Source: Terribacillus halophilus
Lineage (GTDB): Bacteria; Bacillota; Bacilli; Bacillales; Amphibacillaceae
Length of the DNA stretch: 64,000 nt
Reading direction: 5' to 3'
Assembly (NCBI RefSeq): GCF_900101385.1
Contig: NZ_FMZB01000003.1
Coordinates: 248,001-312,000 of the forward strand
A program made the position numbers and the translations under genes. Under the pieces are notes generated by a model. That model made no database searches. It saw only the letters and a program-made list of their open reading frames with translations, and was not told the origin of the DNA. Below are positions 42,655-52,299 of this stretch, in pieces (position 1 is the stretch's first letter; each line of letters begins with the position of its first letter).

Positions 42655-43374
42655 TTATAGCATTTTATTAAATTCTTTTTGCAGTCTGCGGATGATTTTC
42701 TTTTCCAGACGGGAAATATAGGATTGGGAAATGCCAAGCATATCGGCAACATCCTTTTGGGTTTTCTCTTCTTGCCCGACAAGCCCGAAACGGAGTTCCA
42801 TGATTTGCTTTTCCCTGTCATTCAGCTGTTCCAATGCTTTTTTTAACAAGTTTTTGTCTACATTTTTCTCGATATCCTTCGTGATGATATCATCATCAGT
42901 TCCCAAAACATCGGACAACAACAGCTCATTGCCGTCCCAATCAATATTCAGCGGTTCATCGAAGGATATCTCCGATTTCAGCTTGCTGTTCCTGCGCAGG
43001 TACATGAGAATCTCATTTTCGATACAGCGGGAAGCATACGTCGCCAGCTTGATTTTCTTTTCAGGATTGAAAGTGTTCACTGCCTTTATCAAACCAATTG
43101 TTCCGATACTGATCAAATCTTCAATGTTGATACCGGTATTTTCAAACTTCCTTGCTATATAGACGACCAATCGCAGATTCCGTTCGATCAGCATTGCCCT
43201 AGCCGATTTGTCGCCAGTTGGCAGGAGCTGAAGCAATTTGAACTCTTCTTCTTTTGACAAAGGTGGAGGTAAAGTCTCGCTGCCGCCAATGTAATAGATT
43301 TCTTTCCGCTTGATACCTAATTTGACAAGTATCTTATACCACCATATTTTCAGCTTCCATGCTCTTTTTCCCAT
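42655..43374 (-). CDS. sigE: Mother-cell sigma factor E (precursor)
   Basis: Early mother-cell sigma factor made as inactive pro-sigma-E. 239 residues. The pro-sequence of about 27 residues ([20 protein letters not shown], amphipathic and membrane-binding) precedes the processing site next to YYIGGSE. Region 2 [20 protein letters not shown] and region 4 [19 protein letters not shown] are canonical. It follows spoIIGA by 17 bases in the spoIIG operon. Confidence 0.97.
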   Translation of the reverse strand: MGKRAWKLKIWWYKILVKLGIKRKEIYYIGGSETLPPPLSKEEEFKLLQLLPTGDKSARAMLIERNLRLVVYIARKFENTGINIEDLISIGTIGLIKAVNTFNPEKKIKLATYASRCIENEILMYLRRNSKLKSEISFDEPLNIDWDGNELLLSDVLGTDDDIITKDIEKNVDKNLLKKALEQLNDREKQIMELRFGLVGQEEKTQKDVADMLGISQSYISRLEKKIIRRLQKEFNKML

Positions 43375-43391
43375 GTTTTTCTCCCTTCTTC

Positions 43392-44312
43392 TTAGCCCGC
43401 TTGCGTGCTGGCATCATGTACAAGTGACGGATGGAGCAGACAGTGATACCGAAGATCCGTTGTCAGATTTCCGAATTGAATACCGATCCATACTCGATCT
43501 GTTTCGATTATCGTTTGATCCAATTCAATCAACATACTATCCGGCTTCAAAACAAGCATAAGTGCTCCTTCTCCATTAACACCTTGATACGGAACGACAG
43601 AAAATTCATAAGGCCAATCCTTCGGCAGCAGATCCAAATCCAAATTATTATTTGCTTGGGCCAACAGTTGCCAGTCTTCTTCCGTGAACCAGTTTCTCAA
43701 AAATTGATGATCACAGATTACGACTGGTCGCTTCGTCAATGGATCAGACAGGTGATTCCCACTGTCGATGAATCCGTCTGTTTTATGTGAAATGCCATTG
43801 ATGCTCACTTGAACGGTGTGCAGCTGATCATATCGGAACTGCTCAAAGCGCTGCTTGTCCATTCTGCTTTTTGTAAAATACAATGCGATCGGGAACATGA
43901 TGGCTACGAACAACCAGCTGACGTGATCACCATATCCTGTACTTACCGTCAAGAAGGAGGCAGGTGTAAATGCAGCTTGAGTCTGCAGCATATAATGAAT
44001 GGCGAACAGGCTCCCTCCTGCTGCAAAGGTAACGAAATAAAAAAGCAGCAGCAGTTTCAAGAAGCGAGTGATCGACCGAAAGCCGAATGCTGTCCAGATG
44101 ATGAGTACCGAAAAAAGTAATTTACCCACCGGATGGGTGAGATAGCTTTCTGGAAAGAAGACAGTCACCGGAACGATTAGCGATGCAACGATGGCGCCTG
44201 CAAAAATACGAAACTTAGGTACTTGTATTTTGGCAATCACAAGCGTACAAAGCAGCAGCAGCCAGTCCAAAAACAAGTTGAGTGTCCAGACGGCATCCAG
44301 ATAGATTGTCAC
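43392..44312 (-). CDS. spoIIGA: Sigma-E processing peptidase SpoIIGA
   Basis: Membrane-anchored aspartic protease that matures pro-sigma-E at the septum after a signal from SpoIIR. 306 residues: five hydrophobic helices in residues 1-155 and a cytoplasmic protease domain with the catalytic aspartate in [12 protein letters not shown] near residue 183. It heads the spoIIGA-sigE unit and has a spoIIG-type promoter. Confidence 0.94.
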   Translation of the reverse strand: MTIYLDAVWTLNLFLDWLLLLCTLVIAKIQVPKFRIFAGAIVASLIVPVTVFFPESYLTHPVGKLLFSVLIIWTAFGFRSITRFLKLLLLFYFVTFAAGGSLFAIHYMLQTQAAFTPASFLTVSTGYGDHVSWLFVAIMFPIALYFTKSRMDKQRFEQFRYDQLHTVQVSINGISHKTDGFIDSGNHLSDPLTKRPVVICDHQFLRNWFTEEDWQLLAQANNNLDLDLLPKDWPYEFSVVPYQGVNGEGALMLVLKPDSMLIELDQTIIETDRVWIGIQFGNLTTDLRYHCLLHPSLVHDASTQAG

Positions 44313-44347
44313 GTCAGCTCTTCCTTTCTCCTTTAATAGATGAAGCT

Positions 44348-44380
44348 AGTATAACGGAGTGCTGATTCAAATACTGTCAG
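44348..44380 (-). promoter_or_regulatory. spoIIG-type promoter with wide spacing
   Basis: CTGACA (44380-44375), 21 bases, TATACT (44353-44348) on the minus strand. The spoIIG promoter of B. subtilis also has near-consensus boxes separated by an abnormally long spacer (22 bases) and needs Spo0A~P. A 0A-like box TTTGTCTAA (44426-44434, plus strand; 8 of 9 to TTTGTCGAA) lies about 85-90 bases before the predicted start point. Confidence 0.65.
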
Positions 44381-44452
44381 TTTATGCATGCTAAGCCGCA
44401 CTATTTTTATGTATTTTCCGCCTAATTTGTCTAACATTTTTCAGCATAAAAA

Positions 44453-44482
44453 AAAGGATAGCATCATAGGATGCTATCCTTT
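44453..44482 (-). terminator. Terminator after ftsZ
   Basis: Perfect 13-base stem AAAGGATAGCATC/GATGCTATCCTTT, loop ATAG, eight T beyond it on the minus strand; 5 bases after the ftsZ stop. Confidence 0.9.
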
Positions 44483-44487
44483 AAGAA

Positions 44488-45648
44488 TTATTTTCTGCGG
44501 TTGCGATTACGAAGGAATGTCGGGATATCCAACGTATCTTCTTCCTGCTTGCGCGGCTGTGGAGATGGTGTTTCCCGGCGCAATTCCTCACGCTCTCTTC
44601 TTCTTTCCGTTTGTGCAGGCTGCTGCGTACTTTGTGTTTCTTTCTGGGCCGGTCGTGCTTTCGGACGCGGTGCATTCATCGCTTGTTGAATCTGCGCTTC
44701 ATCGAAACCTGTCGCAATGACAGTCACAACGATTTCGTCTTTCAAATCTTCATTGATAACTGAACCGAAGATCACGTTCACTTCCTGGTCGGCTGCACTC
44801 GTTACGATGTCGGCAGCTTCCTGTACCTCATACAGGCTCAAGTTCGCACCACCTGAAATATTCATCAAGACACCATGCGCCCCATCGATCGATGTTTCAA
44901 GCAATGGAGAGCTGATGGCTTTCTTGGCTGCTTCGGTTGCTCGGTTCTCGCCCGTTGCAATACCGATACCCATAAGGGCAGACCCTTTATCAGCCATGAT
45001 TGTCTTCACGTCGGCAAAGTCGACATTGATCAGACCAGGTACGGCAATCAATTCGGAAATGCCTTGTACACCTTGACGAAGGACATTATCCGCTTCACGG
45101 AAAGCTTCAAGCATCGGTGTATTTTTATCGACGATTTCAAGCAAGCGGTCATTCGGGATGACGATTAGTGTATCGACGCTGCCTTTGAGCGCGTCTGTAC
45201 CTGCTAATGCCTGAGTCTGACGCTTTCGCCCTTCGAACGAGAAAGGCCGTGTCACAATTCCGACTGTCAGAGCACCAAGCTCCTTGGCCACTTGTGCGAT
45301 AACTGGAGCAGCACCTGTACCGGTTCCGCCTCCCATACCTGCTGTGACAAATACCATATCGGCACCTTGCAGCGCTTCCTGGATCTGTTCTTTGCTTTCC
45401 TCAGCGGCTTTGCGACCCACTTCTGGATTGGCACCTGCACCAAGTCCGCGTGTCAATTTTGCACCAATTTGCATCTTGACATCCGCTTTTGATAGATTTA
45501 ATGCTTGTGAATCGGTGTTCACCGCAATGAATTCGACGCCTTGGACGCCATGTTCGATCATCCGGTTGACGGCGTTGCTTCCGCCCCCGCCGACGCCGAT
45601 GACTTTTATCGTCGCTAATGTTTCCATATTTGTGTCAAACTCTAACAT
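44488..45648 (-). CDS. ftsZ: Cell division GTPase FtsZ
   Basis: Tubulin-like protein forming the division ring. 386 residues: [13 protein letters not shown] near residue 20, tubulin signature [10 protein letters not shown] (about 107-116), synergy loop with [11 protein letters not shown], a disordered Q/R-rich linker (about 318-370) and the conserved C-terminal peptide [16 protein letters not shown] that binds FtsA, SepF and EzrA. 59 bases after ftsA. Confidence 0.98.
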   Translation of the reverse strand: MLEFDTNMETLATIKVIGVGGGGSNAVNRMIEHGVQGVEFIAVNTDSQALNLSKADVKMQIGAKLTRGLGAGANPEVGRKAAEESKEQIQEALQGADMVFVTAGMGGGTGTGAAPVIAQVAKELGALTVGIVTRPFSFEGRKRQTQALAGTDALKGSVDTLIVIPNDRLLEIVDKNTPMLEAFREADNVLRQGVQGISELIAVPGLINVDFADVKTIMADKGSALMGIGIATGENRATEAAKKAISSPLLETSIDGAHGVLMNISGGANLSLYEVQEAADIVTSAADQEVNVIFGSVINEDLKDEIVVTVIATGFDEAQIQQAMNAPRPKARPAQKETQSTQQPAQTERRREREELRRETPSPQPRKQEEDTLDIPTFLRNRNRRK

Positions 45649-45707
45649 CTTAACGTCCTCCTATTTACAAACCGTCTCCCTTAAAATCCCTAGTTGACGT
45701 GTCTGTC

Positions 45708-46991
45708 TTAATCGAAAAAGTACTTGAACAGGTTGGCAATACCTGATTCCTTCTTTTTTTCTTCGCCTTTTTTCTTTTCTGATTTAGCAGGTTTCGCCGG
45801 TCTTCTATCCGGTTCATCGAATTCTCCCTCTGTTACAGCAGAGAAGATTTCCTTACCTTGTATTCTCGCATTCCGATAGGCAAATTGCAAGATTCCGACG
45901 GCGCTGGTGAACTGCGGTTCCCTGACTCCAAGATAATCTGGGATCGCAAGTCTCACATTCGCTTGGAAACAATCCTGCGCGAGCTCCAGCATACCAGGCA
46001 TCATGGATGCCCCGCCAGTCAAGACGTATCCCCCAGGAAGTTCAGGGAAGCCCATACGCTTGATCTCACTGTCTGCGTATGCAAAGATTTCCTCTACACG
46101 AGCTTCTACAATGTCAGCGACATCCAGCTGGGAAAAAGTCTGCTTTTTATTGCTCCCAATGATGGAAGCTTCGAATGTTTCTTCCTCTCTCGCATCATCA
46201 TAAAAGGCATGTCCATACCCAATCTTGATTTCTTCTGCTTGTTCCGAGGAAGTCTTTAGTCCAATCGATATATCCTTGCTGATATTGTCACCGCCAAGCG
46301 GGACGACACTCGTCGCCATCAACTGGCCATCACCAAACACAGAGACAGTCGTATTGCCTCCACCAATGTCGATCAAGCCTACACCAAGGTTCTTTTCATC
46401 TTCCGAAAGTGCGACAGCCCCTGCAGCCAAAGGCTGCAGACATATATCCATCACTTCTAGGTTGGCTCTCTCGACGCATTTCAATAGATTATGTAAGACT
46501 GTACGGGAACACGTAATGATGGTTCCTTCCATTTCTAATCGTACACCGATCATGCCGCGCGGGTCGTTGATTCCATCCAGGCCATCCACAATGAATTGCT
46601 TCGGAATGACATCGACGATTTCCCTCTCAGGCGGAATGGATACTACTTGTGCTGCATCGATGACACGTGCAACATCTTCATCGTCTATTTCCCTTGTTTC
46701 ACTGGAAACAGCAACTACCCCATGACAGGATTGCAGCTGAATTTGATTGCCATTCACACCGACGACCACGCGCTCGATTTGCATGCCCACCATCCGCTCG
46801 GCTTGCTCGACAGCATTCCGGATTGATTGGACGGTCTGATCGATATCAACGATGGCGCCTTTTTTCAAACCATTTGATTTTGCCGTACCGACACCGATTA
46901 TGTTAAGGGAGTCTTGGAAAACTTCCCCGATAATCACTTTAATTTTTGATGTTCCTACATCTAAGCTGACTAAAATTTCACTGTTGTTCAC
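45708..46991 (-). CDS. ftsA: Cell division protein FtsA
   Basis: Actin-like protein tethering FtsZ to the membrane. GTG at 46991 is chosen (8 bases after AGGAGG, start NNSEILVSLDVGTSKIKV); 427 residues. ATP-binding phosphate 1 VSLDVGTSKIKV, phosphate 2 VGLIDIGGGNTTVSVF and adenosine VLTGGASMMPG are present. The lysine-rich tail ends in the amphipathic membrane-targeting helix SGIANLFKYFFD. Confidence 0.97.
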   Translation of the reverse strand: MNNSEILVSLDVGTSKIKVIIGEVFQDSLNIIGVGTAKSNGLKKGAIVDIDQTVQSIRNAVEQAERMVGMQIERVVVGVNGNQIQLQSCHGVVAVSSETREIDDEDVARVIDAAQVVSIPPEREIVDVIPKQFIVDGLDGINDPRGMIGVRLEMEGTIITCSRTVLHNLLKCVERANLEVMDICLQPLAAGAVALSEDEKNLGVGLIDIGGGNTTVSVFGDGQLMATSVVPLGGDNISKDISIGLKTSSEQAEEIKIGYGHAFYDDAREEETFEASIIGSNKKQTFSQLDVADIVEARVEEIFAYADSEIKRMGFPELPGGYVLTGGASMMPGMLELAQDCFQANVRLAIPDYLGVREPQFTSAVGILQFAYRNARIQGKEIFSAVTEGEFDEPDRRPAKPAKSEKKKGEEKKKESGIANLFKYFFD

Positions 46992-47092
46992 GTAAGGCAC
47001 CTCCTAATCCTAGAGACATGTCGCCCAGCATTGTTTTTTTACATTTTCATTTTCATTAACTATTCTTATGCAGACACGCATAATTATAACAA

Positions 47093-47101
47093 ATTTCACG
47101 G
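47093..47101 (-). promoter_or_regulatory. Extended -10 promoter of ftsAZ
   Basis: TG-T-TATAAT (47101-47093) on the minus strand, about 100 bases before the ftsA start. No good -35. The 233-base spacer to divIB holds no gene. Confidence 0.5.
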
Positions 47102-47224
47102 GGGAATTTGCCGAAAAAGCGACATTCTTACAGAAATTAGCCGAATATACACTTATCCGATTCGACTATACCGCATATAGCTCGTTTATTCTACATAAAT
47201 TGATAAAATGCCGTGATTTTCTGC

Positions 47225-48007
47225 TTATTGTCCTTCTTCTGACTCTTTGTCTTCTTCTTTCTTTTCGGAAGGCTCGAAATAAGTGCCGACTCCCATGTGG
47301 AGTATACCATCGACTTCTGGATCAAGCTGTGCTGCAATGCTTGGATAGGCCTCCATGTTTGTGGCAAATGTACGGATCGTTCCTTGGACTTCCATTCCGT
47401 CATTCATGAATAACTGGATGACGTATGGATTGTCTTCGGTAGGCTTATAGTGTATCTCTGAAATGAGTCTCGTAATCGACGCAGGCAGCTGGTCAAGTTC
47501 CTCCGCCATTTCATCCAGATATTTATCATCCGAAAAACCATAGAGTATCGGGGCATCGGACTTTGGCTGGTCCCATTTCTTTTCTGAAATACTTCCATTC
47601 GTAAGCAGCGCACGATAACTGCCGTCCAGCTGCAGATAACCTACTCTCCCGAGCTCTGACACTTTGATCGTAACAGTGGCAGGAAAACCTCTGCTTATAG
47701 ACACTTTCTCGACTTCCTCATTCTCTTCTATCCGCTTGATTGCTTCATCCTTGTCAATCCGCCACATATTATCCGAAGTCGTCAAGCCGCTGCTTTGGAT
47801 AATCGTCTCTTTCGGAAGAAAATCATTTCCTTTTACTTCCAAACGATGAATGTTGCTAAGCGGTGATTGCAAGTAGACAATGATGGAGATAAGTACAAAG
47901 AAGATAGACAAGTAGAATATCAGCCGCCTATTCGCCTTCTTTTTCCTTGCTTGTTTTAATTTCGGAATACGGTCCTCGATGGAAACAATTTTCTTTTTTT
48001 CGCTCAT
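47225..48007 (-). CDS. divIB: Cell division protein DivIB (FtsQ)
   Basis: Bitopic divisome protein stabilising the FtsL-DivIC-PBP2B complex. 260 residues: basic cytoplasmic part (about 1-27, KLKQARKKKANRR), one membrane helix (about 28-46), POTRA domain starting SPLSNIHRLEVKGNDFLPKE, and an acidic flexible tail PSEKKEEDKESEEGQ. In B. subtilis it follows murG and murB; here both are absent and a sulfur cassette lies upstream. Confidence 0.94.
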   Translation of the reverse strand: MSEKKKIVSIEDRIPKLKQARKKKANRRLIFYLSIFFVLISIIVYLQSPLSNIHRLEVKGNDFLPKETIIQSSGLTTSDNMWRIDKDEAIKRIEENEEVEKVSISRGFPATVTIKVSELGRVGYLQLDGSYRALLTNGSISEKKWDQPKSDAPILYGFSDDKYLDEMAEELDQLPASITRLISEIHYKPTEDNPYVIQLFMNDGMEVQGTIRTFATNMEAYPSIAAQLDPEVDGILHMGVGTYFEPSEKKEEDKESEEGQ

Positions 48008-48061
48008 TTCCTCTTCTTCCTATGCTGTACAGTCAAAAACTGCTTGTATTGTAATTATAAA

Positions 48062-48070
48062 ATTATAACA
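48062..48070 (-). promoter_or_regulatory. Extended -10 promoter of divIB
   Basis: TG-T-TATAAT (48070-48062) on the minus strand, 55 bases before divIB. It gives divIB its own transcription start, necessary because the upstream cassette is closed by a terminator. Confidence 0.5.
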
Positions 48071-48405
48071 CATTCGTATAATGGAAAAAGTCTGTAACCC
48101 AACAATTTGTAAACAAATCTCCTTCAAAAAAGGTGTCTTTACCTAATTACATAAAAAGTTGCCAATCTCCTTCTTCAATGGTCAAGAAATAAAACTTCAT
48201 CCATCTACTATCGTTTGATTCTGTTTCTATCAATTATGATTTTCTCTTCTGCCTTTCTCCCCTATTCTATCATGACATTCGTTTCTGCGAGCTCCGTTTT
48301 GTCGGTCAAACCTTGTTTTTTTCTCGTGGTAAATATAGCCACAGCTACTATTGAGCCGCGCTCTTTCATCGCGTATATGCCTGAACATGACAAATTTCAA
48401 CAAAA
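48071..48405. other. Non-coding spacer between divIB and the sulfur cassette
   Basis: About 335 bases at the left junction of the inserted cassette. I see no murB or murG remnant, no repeat and no gene on either strand. A TG-A-TAGAAT box (about 48265-48273, minus strand) may be an additional promoter for divIB. Confidence 0.4.
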
Positions 48406-48432
48406 AAGAAACCTCGAATCAGGAGGTTTCTT
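48406..48432 (-). terminator. Terminator of the sulfur cassette
   Basis: Perfect 10-base stem AAGAAACCTC/GAGGTTTCTT with a 7-base loop, continued by TTTTTTGTTGAAA on the minus strand. It overlaps the stop of the last cassette gene. Confidence 0.85.
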
Positions 48433-49606
48433 CCCACAAATCATCCGATAATCCTACAATCTGCTTTGCCAGAATGTCACGGGCTAAATTGTTAGAAGGT
48501 CCCATTACAATACCCGCTCTGGCATCACGGTAAAACCTTTCGAGCTTACCAATTTTATAACCGTAACCACCAGTGATGTCCATTGCGATTTGTGCAATCT
48601 CATTCACCGTTTCCGAAGCATGAATCTTGAATGACAGTAAATCCTGCTGAGTGGCAGGATGAAGCTTATCCAAACCGCGATTGAGCTGCTGATCAATTTC
48701 ATCACGAAGCTGATTCAGCCAAGCAGTAAGGCCTTTATGTTGAATCACGGCTTTGGCAAGCAGAGCACGAATTACCTGGTAATCCCCCAAGCTTTTACCG
48801 ATATCCCGGTGATGATTACGCCTGCAGTACGTTGTGATTTCTTTCACTATTCCTCCAGCCAGTCCTGTCCAAACAGAACCCAACCCGAGCAAATAAGCAA
48901 TACTCCCTTCTACAATGGACCTGCCAGCCCCTTCGCCCCCGAGCAAACTTTCCTCCGGCACCTGCACGCTTTGCAATGTCAGTGACGAGCTATGATTTCC
49001 TTTTACACCGAGGGCATCCCAGCTTCCCCAGCTTAAACCCGGATCGGATCCTTCAATGATGAAGTAACTCAAATCATCAGCTGATACTTTATCTGGAGTC
49101 CCGGTTTGGATAATATAAAAATCAGCATAACCACTGCTTGTCGTAAACGATTTTTCCAGATTCAGCTCATATCCATTTGGTGTTCGTTTCGCTTGGCTTG
49201 TATTAATCCAGTACCTGCCACCGGAGGCCCTTTCGCTTGTGGAGGTTGTGCCAAACCAGCCATCTTGCACAGGTTTCAGCCACTTCTCGTGCTGTTCCTC
49301 TGTGCCGAATCGGTAAATGGCATCGGCTGCTTCTACGTGCATGGTGTACACAAGACCAGTGGATGGACAATGTGCCGCAATTTTTTCCACTATAACGGAA
49401 AATGCTTTGTAGCCTGCAGCAAGCCCCCCAAGTTCTTCCGGCAGTAAAATACCATTCAGCCCTTTCTCTGCAAGCGCCTGCATATTCGCTTTCGGAAAAA
49501 TACGCTCCCTATCGGTTTGATCTGCAGAAGGAGCAATTGTTTGTTCCATTACTTCATCAATCAGGGAATGGATGGACGCTAGTTTTGTTTCCTGTTTATT
49601 ATCCAT
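48419..49606 (-). CDS. Acyl-CoA dehydrogenase-fold flavoprotein monooxygenase (DszC/SfnC type)
   Basis: 395 residues with the acyl-CoA dehydrogenase fold: N-terminal helices, ALAEKGLNGILLPEELGGL, the middle beta domain with TSERASGG, KSFTTSSGYADFYIIQTG and GVKGNHSSSLTLQSV, and C-terminal helices with ITGGYGYKIGKLERFYRDAR. Relatives in sulfur clusters (DszC, SfnC) use reduced FMN from a partner reductase to oxygenate sulfur compounds, rather than dehydrogenating acyl-CoA. The assignment rests on context: SAM riboswitch, FMN reductase and a second monooxygenase in the same operon. Last gene of the cassette, 4 bases after its neighbour. Confidence 0.8.
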   Translation of the reverse strand: MDNKQETKLASIHSLIDEVMEQTIAPSADQTDRERIFPKANMQALAEKGLNGILLPEELGGLAAGYKAFSVIVEKIAAHCPSTGLVYTMHVEAADAIYRFGTEEQHEKWLKPVQDGWFGTTSTSERASGGRYWINTSQAKRTPNGYELNLEKSFTTSSGYADFYIIQTGTPDKVSADDLSYFIIEGSDPGLSWGSWDALGVKGNHSSSLTLQSVQVPEESLLGGEGAGRSIVEGSIAYLLGLGSVWTGLAGGIVKEITTYCRRNHHRDIGKSLGDYQVIRALLAKAVIQHKGLTAWLNQLRDEIDQQLNRGLDKLHPATQQDLLSFKIHASETVNEIAQIAMDITGGYGYKIGKLERFYRDARAGIVMGPSNNLARDILAKQIVGLSDDLWEETS

Positions 49607-49610
49607 GCCG

Positions 49611-51002
49611 TTACACCGTTTGCTTTCCTTGTTCCTGAACTACTTTCGCTAGCTGTCGTGCTGGGTGGTGTTCGGGTAGCCTGCTGCTTCCGCTTAAATT
49701 CTCACGCAGCGTATTACCTTCATAGTTCTTTCTGATTCTGCCCCGTTCCTGTAAAATCGGTACTACTTGATCAGCTAGATCTATAAATGTTCCAGGAGTC
49801 ACTGCGTAGGCTATATTGAACCCATCTACGCCGGTTTGTTCCACCCAGTCCTCCATTGCATCCGCAACTTGTTCCGGTGTTCCGGCAACTACCGGACCCA
49901 TTCCGCCAACACCAACGAATTCGGCCACTTCACGGACAGTCCATTTTTTATTCGGATCAATTTTCGTGAATATCTCCACTGCCGAGTGAATCGCTTCATT
50001 TTCGACAAAACGAAGCTCCTCGTCCGGATCATATGCAGAAAAATCGATGCCGGTCCAGCCTCCGAGCAATACAAGGCCCCCTTCATAGCTTGCATGCCTT
50101 CGATAATCAGCCAGTTTCTCCTGTGCTGCTTCCTCTGTCTTTGCTACAATCGGTGTAAAGAGGCTCATCACTTTTATTTCCTCTGGATCACGCCCTTGAC
50201 GTTTCGTCTCTTCGCGAAGTTTATCAACATAGCTCTTTGTCACGGTGATCGTTGGCGTACTGATAAAGACACATTCCGCATGCTTAGCTGCAAATGCCCG
50301 TCCTTTCGTTGATGAACCCGCTTGGAATAACACCGGCGTCCGCTGCGGCGATGGCTCAGACAAATGGGCTCCAGGCACACTGTAATACGTACCCTCGTGA
50401 TGAATATCATGTACCTTATCAGGATCAGTGTACACTTTTCGTTCCGTATCACGAACGACGGCATCCTCTTCCCAGCTGCCTTCCCATAGCTTATAGCATA
50501 CCTCCACGTATTCTTCTGCAATGTTATAGCGCTCATCATGCTTGATTTGCGTATCCAAACCTAGATTTTTGGCTGCACTTTCCAAATAGGAGGTGACAAT
50601 ATTCCAGCCGACCCGGCCTTTTGTTAAATGGTCCAGTGTGGATACCCGGCGTGCAAAGCTGTACGGATGCTCATAGGTGACAGATGCCGTGATGCCAAAC
50701 CCTAAATGCTTTGTGACTTGCGCCATCGCCGGTACGACAAGCAGCGGGTCATTGACCGGCACCTGGGCTGCCTGACGGACTGCTCCATCACGTGAGTTAT
50801 GATAGACATCGTATGTGCCCAGTACATCAGCCAAAAATAATGCATCAAACTGACCGCGTTCCAATATTTGGGCCAGTTCCGTCCAATAATCCAAGTCCTT
50901 ATAGCGATGGGCCTGATCCTCAGGGTGTGTCCACAGCCCAGGTGATTGGTGCCCAACGCAATTCATATCAAATGCATTCAAGTAGATCCGTTTGTTTGTC
51001 AT
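49611..51002 (-). CDS. NtaA/SnaA/DszA family FMNH2-dependent monooxygenase
   Basis: 463-residue bacterial luciferase-like TIM-barrel enzyme of the nitrilotriacetate/dibenzothiophene sulfone monooxygenase family. Typical stretches: start KRIYLNAFDMNCVGHQSPGL, FDALFLADVLGTYD, GFGITASVTYEHPYSFAR, GRVGWNIVTSYLESAAKNLG, and FQAGSSTKGRAFAAKHAE. Such enzymes cleave C-S or C-N bonds using free FMNH2 supplied by a reductase, here the gene at 52300. In B. subtilis YtnJ and YxeK belong to the same family and serve sulfur salvage. The true substrate cannot be read from sequence. Confidence 0.88.
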   Translation of the reverse strand: MTNKRIYLNAFDMNCVGHQSPGLWTHPEDQAHRYKDLDYWTELAQILERGQFDALFLADVLGTYDVYHNSRDGAVRQAAQVPVNDPLLVVPAMAQVTKHLGFGITASVTYEHPYSFARRVSTLDHLTKGRVGWNIVTSYLESAAKNLGLDTQIKHDERYNIAEEYVEVCYKLWEGSWEEDAVVRDTERKVYTDPDKVHDIHHEGTYYSVPGAHLSEPSPQRTPVLFQAGSSTKGRAFAAKHAECVFISTPTITVTKSYVDKLREETKRQGRDPEEIKVMSLFTPIVAKTEEAAQEKLADYRRHASYEGGLVLLGGWTGIDFSAYDPDEELRFVENEAIHSAVEIFTKIDPNKKWTVREVAEFVGVGGMGPVVAGTPEQVADAMEDWVEQTGVDGFNIAYAVTPGTFIDLADQVVPILQERGRIRKNYEGNTLRENLSGSSRLPEHHPARQLAKVVQEQGKQTV

Positions 51003-51020
51003 TTGGTAATCCTCCTTTGG

Positions 51021-52286
51021 TTATCTGACAGCAAGCTCTTTTGCAGCATGTATTTGCGCTCTTGCAGCAGGGGCTAGAAATGGCGTCAACAGAAAACTAA
51101 GCGCATAAAGAATTGCAAATCCCCACACAACACCGATAATGCCCACATAATTGTTCAGTACCCCGACAAGCACTGGCCCAAGGAATTGACTGGCTCCCGC
51201 TCCTAAATTAAGTACGGAAATCGCTGCTCCGCGATTGGCAGGAGCAAGTGTCGGCAGGATGGCAGACAGCGGGACAAAGGCTGCAATCGCTGCACCAAAA
51301 AGAATAGCGTTCCCTATAAGCAGCGGGATGTTTGCTCCGAAGGCTACCGGAATATAGTAGTAAAGTAACGAACAGACAGCAGCTCCCACACAGCCGAACC
51401 AGCGGACTACCTTGACCCAGCCGATCCGATCGCCGAGCATGCCGAATAAGACTCCGGTCGCCATATTGCTGACTGACTGAATAGCCCAAAGCTGCAGCCA
51501 TTGACTCGTTGAAATATCTAAGAAACTAGTGAAAAAGCCCGGCATGACAACAACAAAACCATACCATCCAGCTGTATTGATTGTCCGAAGCAGACCGCCG
51601 GCAGCAACACGCGGACTTTCCCAAAGGATCGTGATCCCCTTTAGTGCTTCAGCCCATTTATTTTCTTTAACCTGATCCTGAATCCTAAACCCTTGTCGAT
51701 CTTTATCATCCACCAATACAACTCCCAGAATTCCACCAAGGATGATCCAGATAAGTGAGCTCCACAGCGTTGCCATCTCCCCAATGAATGGAAGCAGGAT
51801 ACTTGGATAATAGGAGCCGAGAAACCCTATACCACCAGCGAACATAAAGAAAAACCAGCCCATTGCCGTTGCCAGCTTTTGCTTCTCGGTGCGATAAGCA
51901 ATCCATACGATGAAAGCAAAGGCAAACAGCGGATAGCCAAAACCACGCAGACCGTACATGACCACCATCATCGAAAAGCTTTCTAAGTAAAGACCCAGAT
52001 ACAGAAACCCGATTTCGAAAACCACCCACGTAACCAGCCCAATCAGCATTGTCTTGCGCGGACCGATGACTTCCCCAAGTACACCGGCAAGCCAGGAAGC
52101 GAATGTAAGTACAATTCCATAAGCACTGAACATGATTGCCGACTGATTGGTCGTAAAGCCAATGTCAACTACGTACTTAGACAGAAAAGCCTGTTCGATG
52201 CCATCACCTGTCATGAAAATAAGGATTGCAAGCAACCCGCCGATTACTTGAATCGGTATACCAAACAATGTTTTCTTTGCCCCCAT
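51021..52286 (-). CDS. MFS transporter (CsbX/polyol permease-like)
   Basis: Twelve-helix major facilitator of 421 residues; ATG at 52286 follows GAGGTGGGAAGG. The segments YVVDIGFTTNQSAIMFSAYG, GPRKTMLIGL, GLRGFGYPLFAFAFIVWIAY and GWFFFMFAGGIGFLGSYY recall the CsbX/polyol permease family. Within the cassette it is the only transporter, so it may import the organosulfur substrate or export a desulfurised product; this is inference. No ABC-type sulfonate importer is present. Confidence 0.8.
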   Translation of the reverse strand: MGAKKTLFGIPIQVIGGLLAILIFMTGDGIEQAFLSKYVVDIGFTTNQSAIMFSAYGIVLTFASWLAGVLGEVIGPRKTMLIGLVTWVVFEIGFLYLGLYLESFSMMVVMYGLRGFGYPLFAFAFIVWIAYRTEKQKLATAMGWFFFMFAGGIGFLGSYYPSILLPFIGEMATLWSSLIWIILGGILGVVLVDDKDRQGFRIQDQVKENKWAEALKGITILWESPRVAAGGLLRTINTAGWYGFVVVMPGFFTSFLDISTSQWLQLWAIQSVSNMATGVLFGMLGDRIGWVKVVRWFGCVGAAVCSLLYYYIPVAFGANIPLLIGNAILFGAAIAAFVPLSAILPTLAPANRGAAISVLNLGAGASQFLGPVLVGVLNNYVGIIGVVWGFAILYALSFLLTPFLAPAARAQIHAAKELAVR

Positions 52287-52299
52287 CGCCCTTCCCACC

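Noticed and set aside
48215-48451. 78-codon plus-strand hydrophobic frame between divIB and the cassette
   Set aside because: Runs antisense through the cassette terminator and into the coding end; no ribosome binding site and no recognised family.
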